From positions 11,474,501-11,538,500 of the forward strand of contig NC_088309.1 of assembly GCF_910592395.1 (NCBI RefSeq): DNA of 64,000 nt. Reading direction: 5' to 3'. Below the pieces are notes generated by a model, which was given only the letters and a program-made list of their open reading frames with translations, was not told the DNA's origin and ran no database searches. Shown piece after piece: positions 13,736 through 28,700 of the stretch. The DNA comes from Lineus longissimus (lineage: Eukaryota; Nemertea; Pilidiophora; Heteronemertea; Lineidae). The stretch's first letter is position 1; each line of letters begins with the position of its first letter. A program made the position numbers and the translations under genes.

Positions 13736-16700
13736 CTGAAACGATAGAACAATTGGATAACCTTCAGAGATAATCATCAAACCGAAGCTGAAATGGTCCA
13801 GGGGCTATATTTTAAGCACTGTCGGAGAGTTGACGACAAGCAAACTGGTTGTAAATCTACGGTGTTAGGGCAGCTTGATTGTTTCCTGATGTTTAATACA
13901 AGAAAGTCAAGATGAAGATGGAAATACGACGATGGACAATTTGGTATACGTATTGAAATGTTAAACCGCAATATCAACATCTGTTATCAAAAGCAGGCCT
14001 TTTTACATAGGAGGTAATGCATTCTTACGTACATCACCAACTAGATTTCAAACAGTCAACTGCTCTACACATTCACAGTCAGTGTTAGCAGCAATTTTTG
14101 AAGTGATAAAACCACGCAAATTGCGTAGAGTGTTCGTCTGAAATGATTACATGTATTTCGCCTTATAATAGCAACACGCTTGAAATTTAGCTCACAGGTA
14201 AACTCTTCAAAGTAAATACAATGCTGTCGAAGATAGAATCTATATTGTGTATTTTGAATATTGCGTATTTTTCATGGCTTATACAACATTCTATACACAT
14301 TTTTTGACGATGTGATGCGTATATCTTGCGCGTATAGAAATACGATGAAATAAATGAGATATATATGTTAAGAAAATTCATTTTAGAACATTTTTCATCA
14401 TAAAGAATGACGAATCGGACGTGTCTCCAAGCAACGTATCCACATATTCGACACCATAATATCTTACTTCCATTTCTAAACACTGAAAATGCAAAATTTC
14501 GGAAAAAGATTCCATACACCAATTTTACCGGAGGTTTCAATCGATCTGACCTGTTGTATTGTTGTGTTACCTGTTATACCTCCGCTAGGGGGTATAACAA
14601 ATTTTTTAGAGCGCTTTTTACTTCCCGCAACTGGCCTTCCTGCCTCGGTATACTACTTTCATTGATATGACACGAAAAATGTATCTTCTGCATAACACTT
14701 CCTTATCAATAATTTAGAATGTTAAAACTTGTAGGCCCGAATGTCGTACCCTAATGAAGTTCACGCAGAAATATAGTTTTAAATGCACACAGCAAGCAAG
14801 CAAACATCCACCAGCATCCCCTCAATGCAGCTCTAAAGACAAAAGTTGCAAAATGATTCTTGGCACTGAAGGGTTAACGCAACCATAACGCCGGCCAGGG
14901 TGCAGATGCCAAATTTGATCAGGGGAGTATAATCGACACCCAGTCATGACCCGGGGTTCATAAACACGGAGATCACCTCATCCCTAATTGTTTTAGTATT
15001 GATTTCAACTAACGGCAAATTGCCAATAGTTGGTAATTGTCACGTATGTTTGCGACGCGCAACCATAGCCCGTAGTACAGCGCAAAGTAATATAACATAA
15101 TTGATGTATAACCCGGTTATTATTGTTTTTAATCTGATGAGGGAGTTTGTCAGTTCCTGTAGGGTCGTAGATACCAGATGCCCCGTGCACTGGGGACATC
15201 ACTGAATAGCGTCAACGATGTGATATTAGGAGGTACGTGTATGTGGCGGAGAGACGCTTTTCTGCACAATAACCACAGAGGTAATATTTAAAGGGACAAC
15301 TTGGTTGTGAGCAAAGTGAAGTAATATGTTTTTGGGGTTAGATATGTTAGTTTTTCATACGAAAATAGCTTCCAGCAGGACCATGACTGCTCCAAATGGG
15401 ATCTTTAAAAATTATTAAACTGCAGTAAACAGTGCGTTAGAATGTTATGCAAAAGGACGCCTATCTGAAATTCGCAAGCCATGTCCAAAACCGCCTTGCA
15501 ACTTTAGCAAAAATCATTATTAGTGATCATTCGAAGCCCCTCCCCTCCGAAACTGTGTGGTAATTTTAGTTAGAAAAAAATATTAACACATTTGTTGATG
15601 AAACTGTGGTAACCTTTGCTGAGAAGAAAACGACCAATTATGATTTTTTTAAACTCCCGCCTCCAAGATGAAACAATTTCATCTTCTGTGGCTTAGAGGT
15701 ATTTTGAGATGGCCCCTTAGCATTTAACGTGTGGGGGTGCGGAATGTCGGACCAGCTCTATTGTGGTGTCCTTATTTTTGTAAGCAGGAGTTGGCATACA
15801 CGAACCAGCTCCTTTATGACATGAAATCAAACGCAGAAGAACCTTTACAGTTGTCGACTGTTGCATTGATCTCCTCTGATGATTCACCGACATTTTAAAT
15901 GTGCCACTTGTGACGACGTCAAGGACTTCCGCTGAGGCATTCGACTTCCGGTTTATGTAAATTCAAAACGTTTGAGAGCTTTCACGCGCATGACGTTCAG
16001 GAGAAGTGTTCAATTTCAAATACAAATGAGTCGTTTATAGCAGAATGTTAAAGGAATATTTTTCGATTTTTTTCTAGATTTGGTTTAGAACCGGGTGTAG
16101 AAGAGTTTCTAGTGTGTGTTGTGGCTTCAACTGCTTATAGTCATGATTTTCAGCTCTACTGGAAAACTTAGTAAGTGCAACATTTCTGAGTGTACCTATT
16201 TCTCAGTGCTACCTCTCATTGTTTGGGGAACACTAGAAAACAGAATACTCGTTTCTACGTGTCATACCCATTGTCCACACTCCCATCAAGGAAGCACCAT
16301 CAGGATGACGAAAATGACTGCATATAGGAGTCTACCATTGTGGGGGTGTGGGGGTGGGGGATGGTGGTTATACTGGTGTTTGGTGAATGATAAAAAGGAG
16401 TACAGCCTCCGTGTTCATTGGTGGTTCAGGAAAAAGAAATACACATTGCTACTGTGCAGTTATAATGCATGCAAATTCGCTGAAAGTTGGTATCTACAGT
16501 ATCTGTACATCTGTTTATACAACGGCATCGTGAAAATCTAGATCCAATGCGTATTGGGTTGTGTTTTAACTTGCATTCTGTCTCATTCAAACTTCTTTTT
16601 GCATTTCCTCATTGTGATGGTCTGTGGTACTGTATCAAATACCTGATCCGCCACAGAGACAACCATCGATTGACATTATTCACCAAACAAATGATGAATC

Positions 16701-19700
16701 CTTTGGTGCAGGAACCATGAACAATATTCCATAATCTATAAAACAAAACTAGGAACGCCATATTGATCAGTCGGCGTGCCAGAAAAAGATCAAAGGAAGA
16801 CGAGAAAGCAGACGATACGACCCAACCTCGTCGTCATGTATACTTATTTCCTTAACCAGCTACACAGAAACATAGCATATCATCCCATTAGGACGAGTTT
16901 GCCGATACAGTTAGCTGCTTTATAATTCTAATCCTATAAAGACAATATAGAATCGAAGCTAAATTCGCCTTGCGTGGCTTAATAGAGAATGTACATGATA
17001 TCGTTGTACACATTTAACATGCAGATGGGTTCAGCTCGTAAGTCCTAAATCCTATTCAACTTTGACGCATGTTCAGAAATTCGATTTGAAGTACTCAAGA
17101 GTATTTTATAAACTTCATACGGTACTTCGTTAAAACCAGCGGAAAACCATTTGCTCTTGTTTAGCGGAGATTGCTTACGATCTCAGATAGAAAATGAGAG
17201 TTGGGTTAACACTTTTGTTTCAAACTGATGAGAGTTTTATCTCAATGTCTCACAGTTTGCGCCGACGATATGCTTGTACACAAAGTCTCCGTTAGGATAT
17301 ATCTCATCTTGACACACAAGGCTTCGAGACTTTCTAGGGCAGTTTCGAGTGAAGAATGCCGATTCCGAGTGGCGGCACAACCTCTGCGTAATTTCTTCAC
17401 ATGCGTGTCGTAGGCTATATGCCATGCATGCCTCCACTTGATGTACACGTAGTGACGGCGTTCCATTATTACTAACACGACTTTCCATTTATTTGCCAGA
17501 TTAATTTCATTTCTATATGCGGAAGCATTATGGACAGGGACCCATTAGCAAATGAAAGCCTTTGGAGACGAGGAGGATCATGCAGAGACCAGCTGGAGCC
17601 GTGACCGCGCATCCATGATCACGCGGATCGCTTCACACCCAATTTGCAGGAGGAAGCTCCGTTATTTTTCTCTGGTCACGTTAAGCGGCAAATATAAGAA
17701 AACCGTGGTCTGACCACTTTTCACCACGTGGAACGACTCCGACACGTTATTACTTATTTTGGTTCCGCTACCCAAGTTTCTTATCTTTGTCCAGTATACT
17801 TGTATAAAGTGTTCAGCGACACACTGTCAACGTCTAGCTACATTCTTTATAACAAAAGGGTGAACGTATTATTGTGACTATTTCAAACTCACGATTTAGA
17901 ATATACTATTTGGTCACGTATATCTGCTTCAAACACCTTCATCACGTACGCATGAAGTGAGAATGCCAGAGAGTCATAAAAACATGTACCTTTTTTATTT
18001 CGGCGCAGCTTGCCATGTCCCCCATCTTGGCCCAGTACAAGAAAAGAGAAAAAAGTTTCGAAGTTGTTGTATTTGTTTTTGAAAATATTGATGAAAATGA
18101 TGATGAAGACGCACTTTTTTCATGAATCGGCTAGACCGGGGCATTTCAGTTAACCATGACCTAGCTTGAATAAAAGGAGTGACAAGAAATGTAAGGGTTA
18201 TCCTGGCATAATTCGAGTGCCATTCGCTTCATGCTTTTCTGGTAAGTGGTGATAAGTCCTGACTGTCTGGATGTGTTCTAACCTTAACCTTTCCAATGGC
18301 ACTAGTCAAGGCGGGGGGGGGGGGGCTGATTCAAAAAGACTTATCAAGTTCCAGGGTGTTTTATAGAATAGAATTTGATACCTGTCGGCATCAGCTATCA
18401 AACCAAAAGCCACTCGGATGCATGGGGCTGTCATCTTGCCCAAAACCTCGGCCGCCGCCTCGGTTTCGGCTAAGTTTTAACTACCATCAATCTATCGTAC
18501 CCGGTCGTCAGGAATTACTTCCGGTACATTCCAAGACGTGGCTATAAGTCCCCTCCAGTTATCGCCAGCAGAAAGTCTTCTGACTGAGCCGAAGGGCAAG
18601 CAATTTTCATTGTTTGTTATGAATATTTCAAACACATTACCTTCAGCTTTCCTTCTTGAAAATTACACGAGATAAGAATAGCAAATACAGAAACAGATAT
18701 TTTTGTTGGAAAAAAGACTTTGTCGTGTGTTCAGGATCACCATAAGCTTACGACCAATGACTTACTTTTTCTCTGGTGGATTTATCGAAATAAATCCTTG
18801 TCTTTATTTATGAGGTAGTAAGTCAATAGGTTTGATATATTTGTCCCCAGGTGGCCCAAACATGTGTCCCCGGACCAAATTCATTCGAGTATTCTGTAGT
18901 ATTTTCGGATTTCTCAGTCTTTGCATTAATGACTCGTTATGCATAAATACTCGTAGCAATGAATTGATGGACATATTTTATTGCTTTGAAAAGACACAAT
19001 GCTGAGGTTTTAGCTCAACAATGTTTGATGGAACCAGTTTGAACCCATCCCAATCTAGTCCTCACACAGCAAACCTAATGCCATCTTTCCAAACCCCTTT
19101 TCTGTCGATTTCTGCATTCTGAAATCACTATATACATATATTGCCATTGGCTTTGGTATCTGCTTATATCGTGACCACCCAGAGCATATGACATAACACA
19201 GCTAATGCAACGTGATCCAAATATCAGAGTGAATATTTGTATATTTTCATCAATATGATGGAAAACACATTGGTTGAAAAGTGTGACGGGACGCTATTTG
19301 ATAATGATGACACTTTAAAAGCGCAAAGGAAACCTGTTTTCCGGACTTAATGACTACCAATCGAGATATCACCTTTCACACCTGCTGGTTACACACAATG
19401 ATGATAATGGGCAAATAATTCGTCATTCATAAAATGAGATATGACTTCCTTTCAAAGTCACTGAAGCACTAAATTTCACAACAAATGAAATATGACAGTC
19501 ACCCAAAGTCATTCACAGACTAACGATCCTGACTGCTTCATTTTCGGTCTGATATTCACCAGAGAATCTGCACGAAATAGATCCAGCCATAGCGTAAATC
19601 TTCCTTTTTCTGAGAAAGTCGTAGTTTTAACACTTTAAATCGCCACCATATCAGTTTACCAAATGCTTCTTTTAATTTCATAAGGTTTGTGGCAAATATT

Positions 19701-22700
19701 GATTTCTTGCTCCTTTCAAAGTATTTCTTCCTGAATATACTACTAATACCAAGTCAAGTGTTGTTTACGAATGAACCAATCGGGGTGGCTACATTGGCTG
19801 CGTTAAATGCGGTATGACGTTGTTGAATAGGCCCAAAGTTCACCCGACCTCATAAAAATGATAAACGCACTTTAAATGATTTTCATTGCACACACGACCT
19901 CACTTTTTTTTCCGATATGGATAAAACCAATCTGGTATTGTCGAACCTTAAACTACAAAAATAATTGTGCTGTTGATAAAACATGTCAGTTAAAAATTGA
20001 AAGGACGAGCGGACGAAACCAAACCTGACTGTTTTATCATACTACCAAAGCAATGCATCCATATTTTAGCTGATATCGCCTTCTGATCATAGTCAGCCGG
20101 AGTGCACCCTGCCAGCCGGGGATGAGTGCCCGCCAAGGACACTAGCGCGCATGTTCATGGAGGAGACAGCAGCCTAAGACGGCCCTCGCTAATCCCTTCC
20201 CGTCTTCTTCATCAAACGCCCAAGTACGATGAACGGGATCAATAAAATCGAAAAACACAAGACTCCGATATCAAGACATGCATTAGAGAAATCTTCACCT
20301 TCAGCTGTGCAAGAGGAAGACTGCAGGTCTTAACCTTTTCCGACTTGAGATTTTAGTTGAAAAACCCAAAAGACAATACATGTACATGTAATTAAATACA
20401 CTACTGTGACGTCTATCGAATAATGATCGTTTTCGTGTCATTTCTTTGTATGTCAAGTCCACGGCTTACTTGTTTAATTTCAGCCTGGTGTTTCACACTT
20501 TTTGCTCCAATGCTGTCTGGGTGTCAAAAGGTGAAAATGGGGATTGATCGGTGGGGAAATAACCAAGCCACTTTTGGTTTAACGTAAAGAGGGGGATTCG
20601 GGCCACCAAAATTAGCAGAGCCCTTTGAGAAAACCATTTCATCATTAAGCTAAACAACTATTTCAACATGACGTACGAATTCATGGGCAAGCTGGAGCTG
20701 CCTATCTTTCAATAGCAATGGCTCGTATACATCCATATCGAATGCAATTATGACACTCCACGCGGTAGAAAGAAAGCGGAACTATGAATGCGAAACTCTA
20801 GACCACTTGTATTATCTAGTTTAGAGGAAACAAGATGGGAAAAATAAGAAAATAAAAATCCTTTAGGATTATAACAGACCTTCAGTCGTGCCTTGTAACA
20901 GACATGACTTCCCACCAACTAGCATGCTCATCCACTGAAAAGAAACTGACCTTCCCTTCAAAGTCATTCATGATGTGACCACATCTAAAACGCCACCGCG
21001 CTCAAATCATGCTCTGCAAACACAGCCATGATATTACGATAGTCCATTAGCTAATTGGTGGTCGTGATTGAAGCTTTCTAAAGGTCGCGCGCGACATGAC
21101 CTATAGGAGAATATTTCCATGTACCAACTAAATGTAGTAACACTACAGTCTATTCTGTTTATATCCCAGATTTATTTATTTTCATGGAGTCGATTAGACC
21201 GCACGATATACGGGATTCTCTACTGGGTACGATGCATTTTTGAATTAAAAACAATGTTCTGTTCCCTACAGCGGGTTACATAGGCGTATACCGTACCGTT
21301 AAAGGGAAGGGCCCGCCAAAAAATGGGGAGTTTTGGACGGCCCGGTCAAAACCTTAGGCGGGAATAAGGTTTCATTGATAAATATAAGGAGTTTCAAGGC
21401 CCCCAAATTACTTGTAAGGTTCAATAGATACTGGCCTTTCATTGGTTTACCGTTTGCGTATCATTTACATACTCTCATCTTGAAAAATATGACAATATTT
21501 ACGATCACGTTATTGATTTTTGCAACATTTTCGGTAACGCGCCCCTTGCGGATCTGTAAGGTACCATTCGGATGCTTGAAAAATGTTAGTGGCGTGGCTC
21601 CATCTGCTACAGCTGTCACCGCGCCGGTGTTAGTCTCACGTCTTGGCGTCTGCACCACACTTGGGGAACACCTCAATGCCGTTGGCGTACTGACGAGACC
21701 AGCGTCTCTGGAGGCTCCGACGTGACAGGTCACTTGGCTGGAATGGCCCCATCTCCTCTTCACTCATGTTCATTGCCGGCAATTCTGGCAAATATCTTGA
21801 GTCGTCATGGTTGTCAAACAAGTCTTGGATAATATGCTGCCTCATTTCTTCTGTACTGTTCGGATCAGGGGCCTCGCTCTCCACCGGCCCAGAATCCACC
21901 GGCGACTCGAAATCCATACTACTATTCTCACCATTTTCCATTTTCTCCTCTCTCCAACTCACTACTATCGCTATTGACTGCGTAACATACACTAACATTC
22001 TTTCGCTATCATTGCTAACTTCATTTACCAGAACACTGGCCTCTTTGTAGCCGATTATGTAACCCATAGTGGAAACACCCGACAGCGTCGCCCGGCATGA
22101 TACACGTGCTACTGGCATATTTATAACTCGTAGTAAATAAGGTTGTAAAATTATGCAAATGAGATGCCGTATAGGGAAACCATGACGTCACTAAGCAGTG
22201 CTTATTTCTGCTACGGGTGGCGCTGTTGCTTGCTTCTGGAGGCGCTATTCAACCTCTTTAATACGCTACAGACGCGTATATCACGAACTATACGGTTTTC
22301 CTCCTTCTTCATGGCGCACCGAATACAGAATATTCGCATATCATGTTGTTCTATGTAAACACAGCCTTTTGATTATTCTTCTATCAGTTCCTATAAACGT
22401 TATCGTTTGCTAGAATAGCAGCAGTCCAACATTATTAAGTAACTGCTCGTACAAAGACCAGGAGCAATGCAATTCAGGGCATTGAAGCCAACTTCCCACG
22501 GGGAATGCATTGCCCCAATTCTACCGGGCCTTAGTCGGTATCGAAGCAACTGATGCATCGATTCATTTCTATGGAATTCCTATACACCTTTCCAGAAATG
22601 GGGCACTGAGTGTCCGAAATAGTGATGTCATAAGGGGAAACTAGGCCTTATGGTGGAGGGACAAAGGATATAGTCATGGTTGACCAACACACTTGAATGC

Positions 22701-25700
22701 CTTTAATGACGGACAAGGGGGAAAAAGTTAGTTCCAATGCAAGCCACCAATTTCGGGAAGCATGTATACGTGAGTTACTTAATAGAGCCCTATATTGCCC
22801 ACATGTTCAGCAGGCTGAATCCAGCTAAGTGTCATGCGCCGGATCTTTGAACAGGAAATGAGAGTTTGAATGTTCGTAGGCAGTGAAAACGTAAAAGTAG
22901 ACTAAAACGCTGATCGTGCGAATTTTTCACTCATACAAAGCATGCAAGTGCAAGTGTGCGCACGGGATGGGAAGATATATGAGGACGTATATCATCTAAA
23001 ACCATACCCAACACATGCATGAACGAGGTCTCAACGCACATGTACGAACAGCTAAAGAGCCAAGGTATACTATCTTCATATACATGGGCATTTTAACAGA
23101 ACGGTCAGTAAAATAATTTGTAGCAAGTAGAAGTCAACTTTTTCCACAGCAAGTTCGAGTACTAAAATAAACACAAAGAACTGTTCAGCACTTCTATGGT
23201 ATCCCGCAGAAAGGAAAGCAAAACTTTCCAAATAAATTTTACATGGACGTTATGCACAGGTAATGCATTATACACGCTCAATACACAGTTCAGGTGTGCA
23301 TTGACAGAGGGTCGGGGAACATGGAAAGGCAAAATGTGCATTGAAGGGCTTCATGTCGGACAAGATAAACAATCCGTGGTCTAGTTATAGAATTAGTAAA
23401 GGTACAGTGATTGATCATAACGCTTGGCCGATGGAGCCTTGCCTGTTTCGTTGAGTCTAGACCCTTCTTCAACGCTTTGTAAGTGTGTAAGATTGTGATT
23501 TTCAGCATGAGTTGGTTTGAAATGAAGTGAATGACATGAAAAACGGACGTGTACCTTTTCACCATGTAAGACATGGTACGATACGTAAGCTTAGCTCTTG
23601 GCTTAGATACGATCGTTGCATTTTGATATTCAGAAAAACTGTTTGGAGAAGCGAGCAGGGGAAAATCGGAATAGCGTTTTTGGGCACCGAAGATTCTGTG
23701 TTTTAGGGCGGTAGTTGTTCCCCATTTTTGAGTGTGTCCGTTCTTCATGTCACGCATGAAAAGTGAACAGTGACAACGTGACCTCTATGTAATCGCAGCC
23801 TTAGACACGCGAGGACGACAAACAGCTCTCGATTTTGATAGTGCACTATGATGATTAAGTGTCAGTCCTTCAGGCCCTTCTTCGATCTACTGTGATAAAG
23901 TTTGGCTTGCGACGACAAATATATACAGTTATGGAACATTATCTATTTCAGGATAATTTTTTGTTGGAACCGAAATGAAACCGGTGGCGACAACGCAGCC
24001 AACCGGTTGTTTGTTAGCGAACGGCAGTGGGGAATTGTACGCAAACTTTGTTTACAATGGCGGGGAATGGCTTGCATGGTGTCCTAGAATTTCATCGCCT
24101 TCCAAACTATATGCTTAGAACACCACCATGCCCGCCTTGTATATTGTACGATTTGGGGATTATCACTCGATGCCATCGGCGGCGTATTACGCTTACTTTT
24201 TCAATGAATTCAAAATGAATAGAAAGTGAGTTAAATCGCCGCAGACGATATAACAGTTGTATACCAACCACGGTGGCTTACCACTGGAAACTAAATGTTT
24301 TGACAATATAATTTGCCGGGCAGACCTGGCAGATATACCCGTCCCTCCCTGAGGACATAGTTACCCTCTTCGACGCTTTGTACACCAAAACCATTGTGTA
24401 TTTTGTTATCATAACCAAATTCTTTTTGATAGTATTCGGATTCCGCGAATACAATCGTCTGCGCGTAAAGACCACACTGACCTGAAATCGGAAATAAAAC
24501 CGCATATTGTGTTTTGTTCGCCTTTTCGGGCAAATTTTGTCGGATTACCGCGGTCGAGACATTCTCACGGTTGCCACAAACATAGCGTTTCTGATAGTGC
24601 AGCGTGTTATTGTGGTATTGGTGAATGCAGTCGCGTAGCGTGCACGAAAAGCTTAACCGCAAATTATGTCGTCACGCCGACGACTAAATCTCGATTTGAC
24701 ATATTAAACGATAATTGGAAATGACCTTCGCCTTTTCCTTTCACCATGGAAGATGGAGATAACATTCTGATAATACGTTGTGACGTCACAGTCAAACATA
24801 ATGTGACATGGTCGCCAAGCCCCTCGTCGGCATGGGCAAGAACCACGCTCGTTGATAAAGAGTATATTCAAATATGAAACAATTCTATTTTGAACATGAA
24901 AAAGGTCAATACATTGACAAGTCGAGTGACCGAATTTAGTGGTCCCTATAGGTACTAGCGGTAGCGACTGCAGCTGTGGTTGCGTGTTTTTGAAATTGGT
25001 TGTGACCAAAACTCCTGAAATAATCCCGACGGCAATATCATTGCACTTCATATCGGCCACGTCAGTTTGAAATGACTCAAAGATGGAGATCACACGTTGA
25101 TGCTTCAAGCAAACGACACCAAACTCTCCATCACCACTCACCTGCCAACTGTAATCCCTTATGTTCATCGTTGTTATTGTTGTTTATACTTGAAGGAGAT
25201 CCGTGATTTTCTTGTCCTGAGGCCCTCTCCACGACCTCGTGGTCCGCTTTACAAAACAACCCGTCCTCCCGTAAGGCGAATTCGTCCCCGGGAATTAGTT
25301 GGCGGCTGCAGGCAACGCACCGGAAGCAGTCTATATGATATATTTTATTCCGTGCTCGCATTACAAAGTCATTTTTACTGAATCCTACGCTACATTTTGC
25401 ACATTTAGTCCCGAATAACCTGAAGAGAGAAAGAAGAATAAGCCATCAATAAGTGCCTAGGGCGTAACACCCAGATCTAAATTTCATCACACGTCACCAT
25501 GCAGTGTGACTAAAAATAGTTTTGGCGTTTTTGAATCTGCGGAATTTTAACACAGCAGCAACATCAAGAAAAAAACCCATCGATTTAGTAATTTTTTTTT
25601 ACATTGAGGAATGTTCAGTTATACATGTATAGATTTTTTTAAAATCTGTATTTACAAAAGATAATTCAGATGATATGATGCAACAATATTAATATTTACG

Positions 25701-28700
25701 TCTACACGCAGATAACGTTCTGCAAGCATTACGAGTCGAGATAAAAATACGCAGCATAAAAAAATGAAGGGACGCGTTTTACGCATACAGCAAGTAGGAG
25801 AATATAACCATCACTATCATTAATACATAGACCGGACTTGCATCGACAATCATTTGCAAAAGAGGCGATAGGTAAACGGTGGGTTTCCCCAGAAAGCGAT
25901 CATTTCGAGAAAGCATACGACACGTCAGCTGACGTCCTAATGCTAAAATCGCAAGTGTTGTGTACGCAAAATCGCCTCAAATCGCTTTCTGTGGAAATGT
26001 ACATATTCCTGTCTGGTCGAATTGCCATTAATTAATTATCCTGATCCCTGAATGAAGAATACTCTCGCCTGCCGTTATTTGAGTAAATCACTGAGATACA
26101 CCACGATGCGCCTCAAAATGAGTTAACTTCTCAGCAGCATTAATTTTCTGCGATTACCGGCAAATAGAGCGACAAACATTACAATAGCAATCAATGGGCC
26201 GTCTCAGGTGGCAGCTTTCCGCGATACAACTAAATTAAAACATAATTAACTGGACATATCAACCGATTTGTCAGCCAGAATACAATGATGGGGAAGATTA
26301 GTCTCATAGAAATCAACGACTTGGTGCAATAAAGGCTGATTCGATTGACGTCTTTGACACGGGCAGGGCGGACAGGGAAGACCATGAATACGCCGACTGT
26401 TTTAAGCGGGGATCAACCACTGCTAATTTGGCTTGCAATTACGATAGGGATACCAAGTCATTAACTCGCGGTTGTTACTTTTTCTCAGATGCTGGTCGAA
26501 CGAAATACTATTTCATAAAAATTATTTAAAGTTCGGGTTACAGGCTGTGATTTTGGATTTTTTCGCAGCCAATTAAAATAAAGATCGTTTTAACACAATC
26601 CTTCATTTATTGACGTGAATGGCAATCATACATCAAAAGATGGAGGAATTAAAGAGAATGGTACTGTTAACCACCAAAGCTTCACAAGAATTTTCCTTTG
26701 GCGGGAATTCGCGAGAATAAAAATCGTGAAAATAAAAATCCTCGCGAAATTTTTTTTTTCATTAAAAAAGAAAACAAAAATTCGCAATCTGACAAATTGA
26801 ATTCGCGAATCGAGAAGATTTAGTTGTGTAAAGTACTGAACAATGCATTTCAATAAAATGAATGTTCTACTCAACAGTGCTTCAATTCAAGTGTTAAACA
26901 ACAGTGCTATAAATACACTGCTTCAAATTCTTAAATTTTGTTTAAAATTGTTAAATCATTTCAGACAATAGTCATGAATGCAAGCACAGAATATGATTTC
27001 AAATAAAGAATTCGTGACAATAATTCAGTAGTTCAAAAACGATTTCGTTCTTGTCGTTTGCTCAACTATTTTTGGATGCATACATGATTAATGCTGTTGC
27101 TGGATAATAAAACCCTTCCAGTGCAATATGTTCGATAAATCTTTCATTTCTTCCGATGATGGTTGTCCTTTCTCACTGACAGCTATAGTTATTGATTGAC
27201 AAGTCAATTACCTCAATTTACCAATTGAAATAGTCCCCAGGCCTTTTAAAAAATCAACTTACTGCAAACTGATTGAAATTTCAAAAGAGGAAAAAGTATG
27301 TTTGTTTATAGTTTATTGGTTTTATAAAGGTTTTCAAATAAACGAGTGTCAAGTGGTGCGCATATATAGCTTCTCAATGGCTGAAAACGATCGAGTTTTT
27401 AGAATCTGCTCTTCAATACTTTGACACCGACTGATCCATCTGCTTTATGGATACCAGTTCACACAATAAGAATATATACATTCGTCGAAGAAGAATTTGA
27501 GGAAGAAAATATAGGCTACTTTCTAATGAAAATATAAGCAATTTCGCGCATAAAATGGAGATATCAGCGAAAAACCATATAAACGTACAAGTGACATCAC
27601 TTCTACGTAATATGTGTTGATTCACAGAGGATATTGACTGCGACATCATTGACACTCTTCCGTTCTTTTCCAAGGTTGCCACTGAGTGCGATTTGAAGCA
27701 ATATCGCATGAATTTTACAACGCATGAGGTATTAGCAATGTTTTGGTACAGTACGGCATGAACTAAAAAAACACACGCTGTCGCATGCATTGTCGCAATA
27801 CCATTCAGTGGAAACATACCTAAGAACTCTGATACTATTTGTCGCATACGAATAAACCTTGTATGTTTGATATATCAGAAACATTTTTTTGTCGGAGGTC
27901 AGTGTAAAAATATGTTTTATTAGAGCTTTCAAAATAGCACTACTTGAAGTTGCAAATTATTCACTGAACAAGTGCCACAAAGTTTTTTCAAACTTTGTAG
28001 CCCAAATGGTTTACAGTTATACAGTTAGCCTAACTGGTTTAACGTTTGATCGACGATACAGGCCTTCGATTTGAAACCCTATAACACGATATAGAAGATG
28101 TACTTCCAATCGCACGTTCAAAACAGGTGATAGTCTATCATAGCCATATTTCTGTAAATAGTTCAATACTTGATTCAGCATACTGTTCGAATGGGGATTA
28201 TTTTGATTAGGGGAGCAAATACCAACCAGACATGCCAGGAAGGTGAGAGTTCGTAACGCAGAGCAAATGCGAATAATTCTGTTTGACGTGGAGATCACAG
28301 AAAAATATACAACCGACTCAAATCCAGCTAACCGACGGGGTTATTTTACGGCTCAGATCCAAATTAGCCCGGGTGAACACTCATTACACCTGTCTATCCA
28401 AACACTAGCGGTGTACTGCAGGCTCGCTATGATCACAACCCAGGGCTGGTTCTCTGCAGTTACGATAACAAAGATGGTGTCTTCCCCGGGAGTCAATGTC
28501 ATCACAATGACAAGCGACATTTGCGCTTTGATTTCGCGCGCTGTCGTGTTTTTATGACGGCATATGGCGAGAATCACAATTCCCTTCAGCTAGAGAAACG
28601 AATCTTGCCATGTTTTTTCTGTCTTCAAGATCCGAGTAAGGCCAATGTGAAACCAACAATGTTCCTGTTGTCAATTTCAAGTCGTCAATTCTAAGTTAAC

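Larger units (their letters stand above)
13736..25141. other. Islet intron 3 (~11.4 kb)
   Basis: This lies between the LIM2 and homeodomain exons. It holds the candidate coding segment at 21636-22118 and a 13-G run at 18313. Short hairpins occur, for example around 14570-14600 where GTTATACC is followed by its complement. The other open frames (such as 16116-16541, 23290-23757 and 24291-24662) lack domain signals and look like chance. I see no RNA gene. Confidence 0.7.

Noticed and set aside
16116-16541. 141-codon plus-strand frame with Trp/Gly-rich stretch
   Set aside because: The Gly/Trp run comes from a G-rich simple sequence near 16340. No other support.
23290-23757. 155-codon minus-strand frame in Islet intron 3
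   Set aside because: No domain, no codon or composition signal and no splice or promoter context. Within the length range expected by chance.
24291-24662. 123-codon minus-strand frame upstream of Islet LIM2
   Set aside because: Overlaps other frames on both strands, has no recognisable motif, and cannot join the Islet exons in frame.
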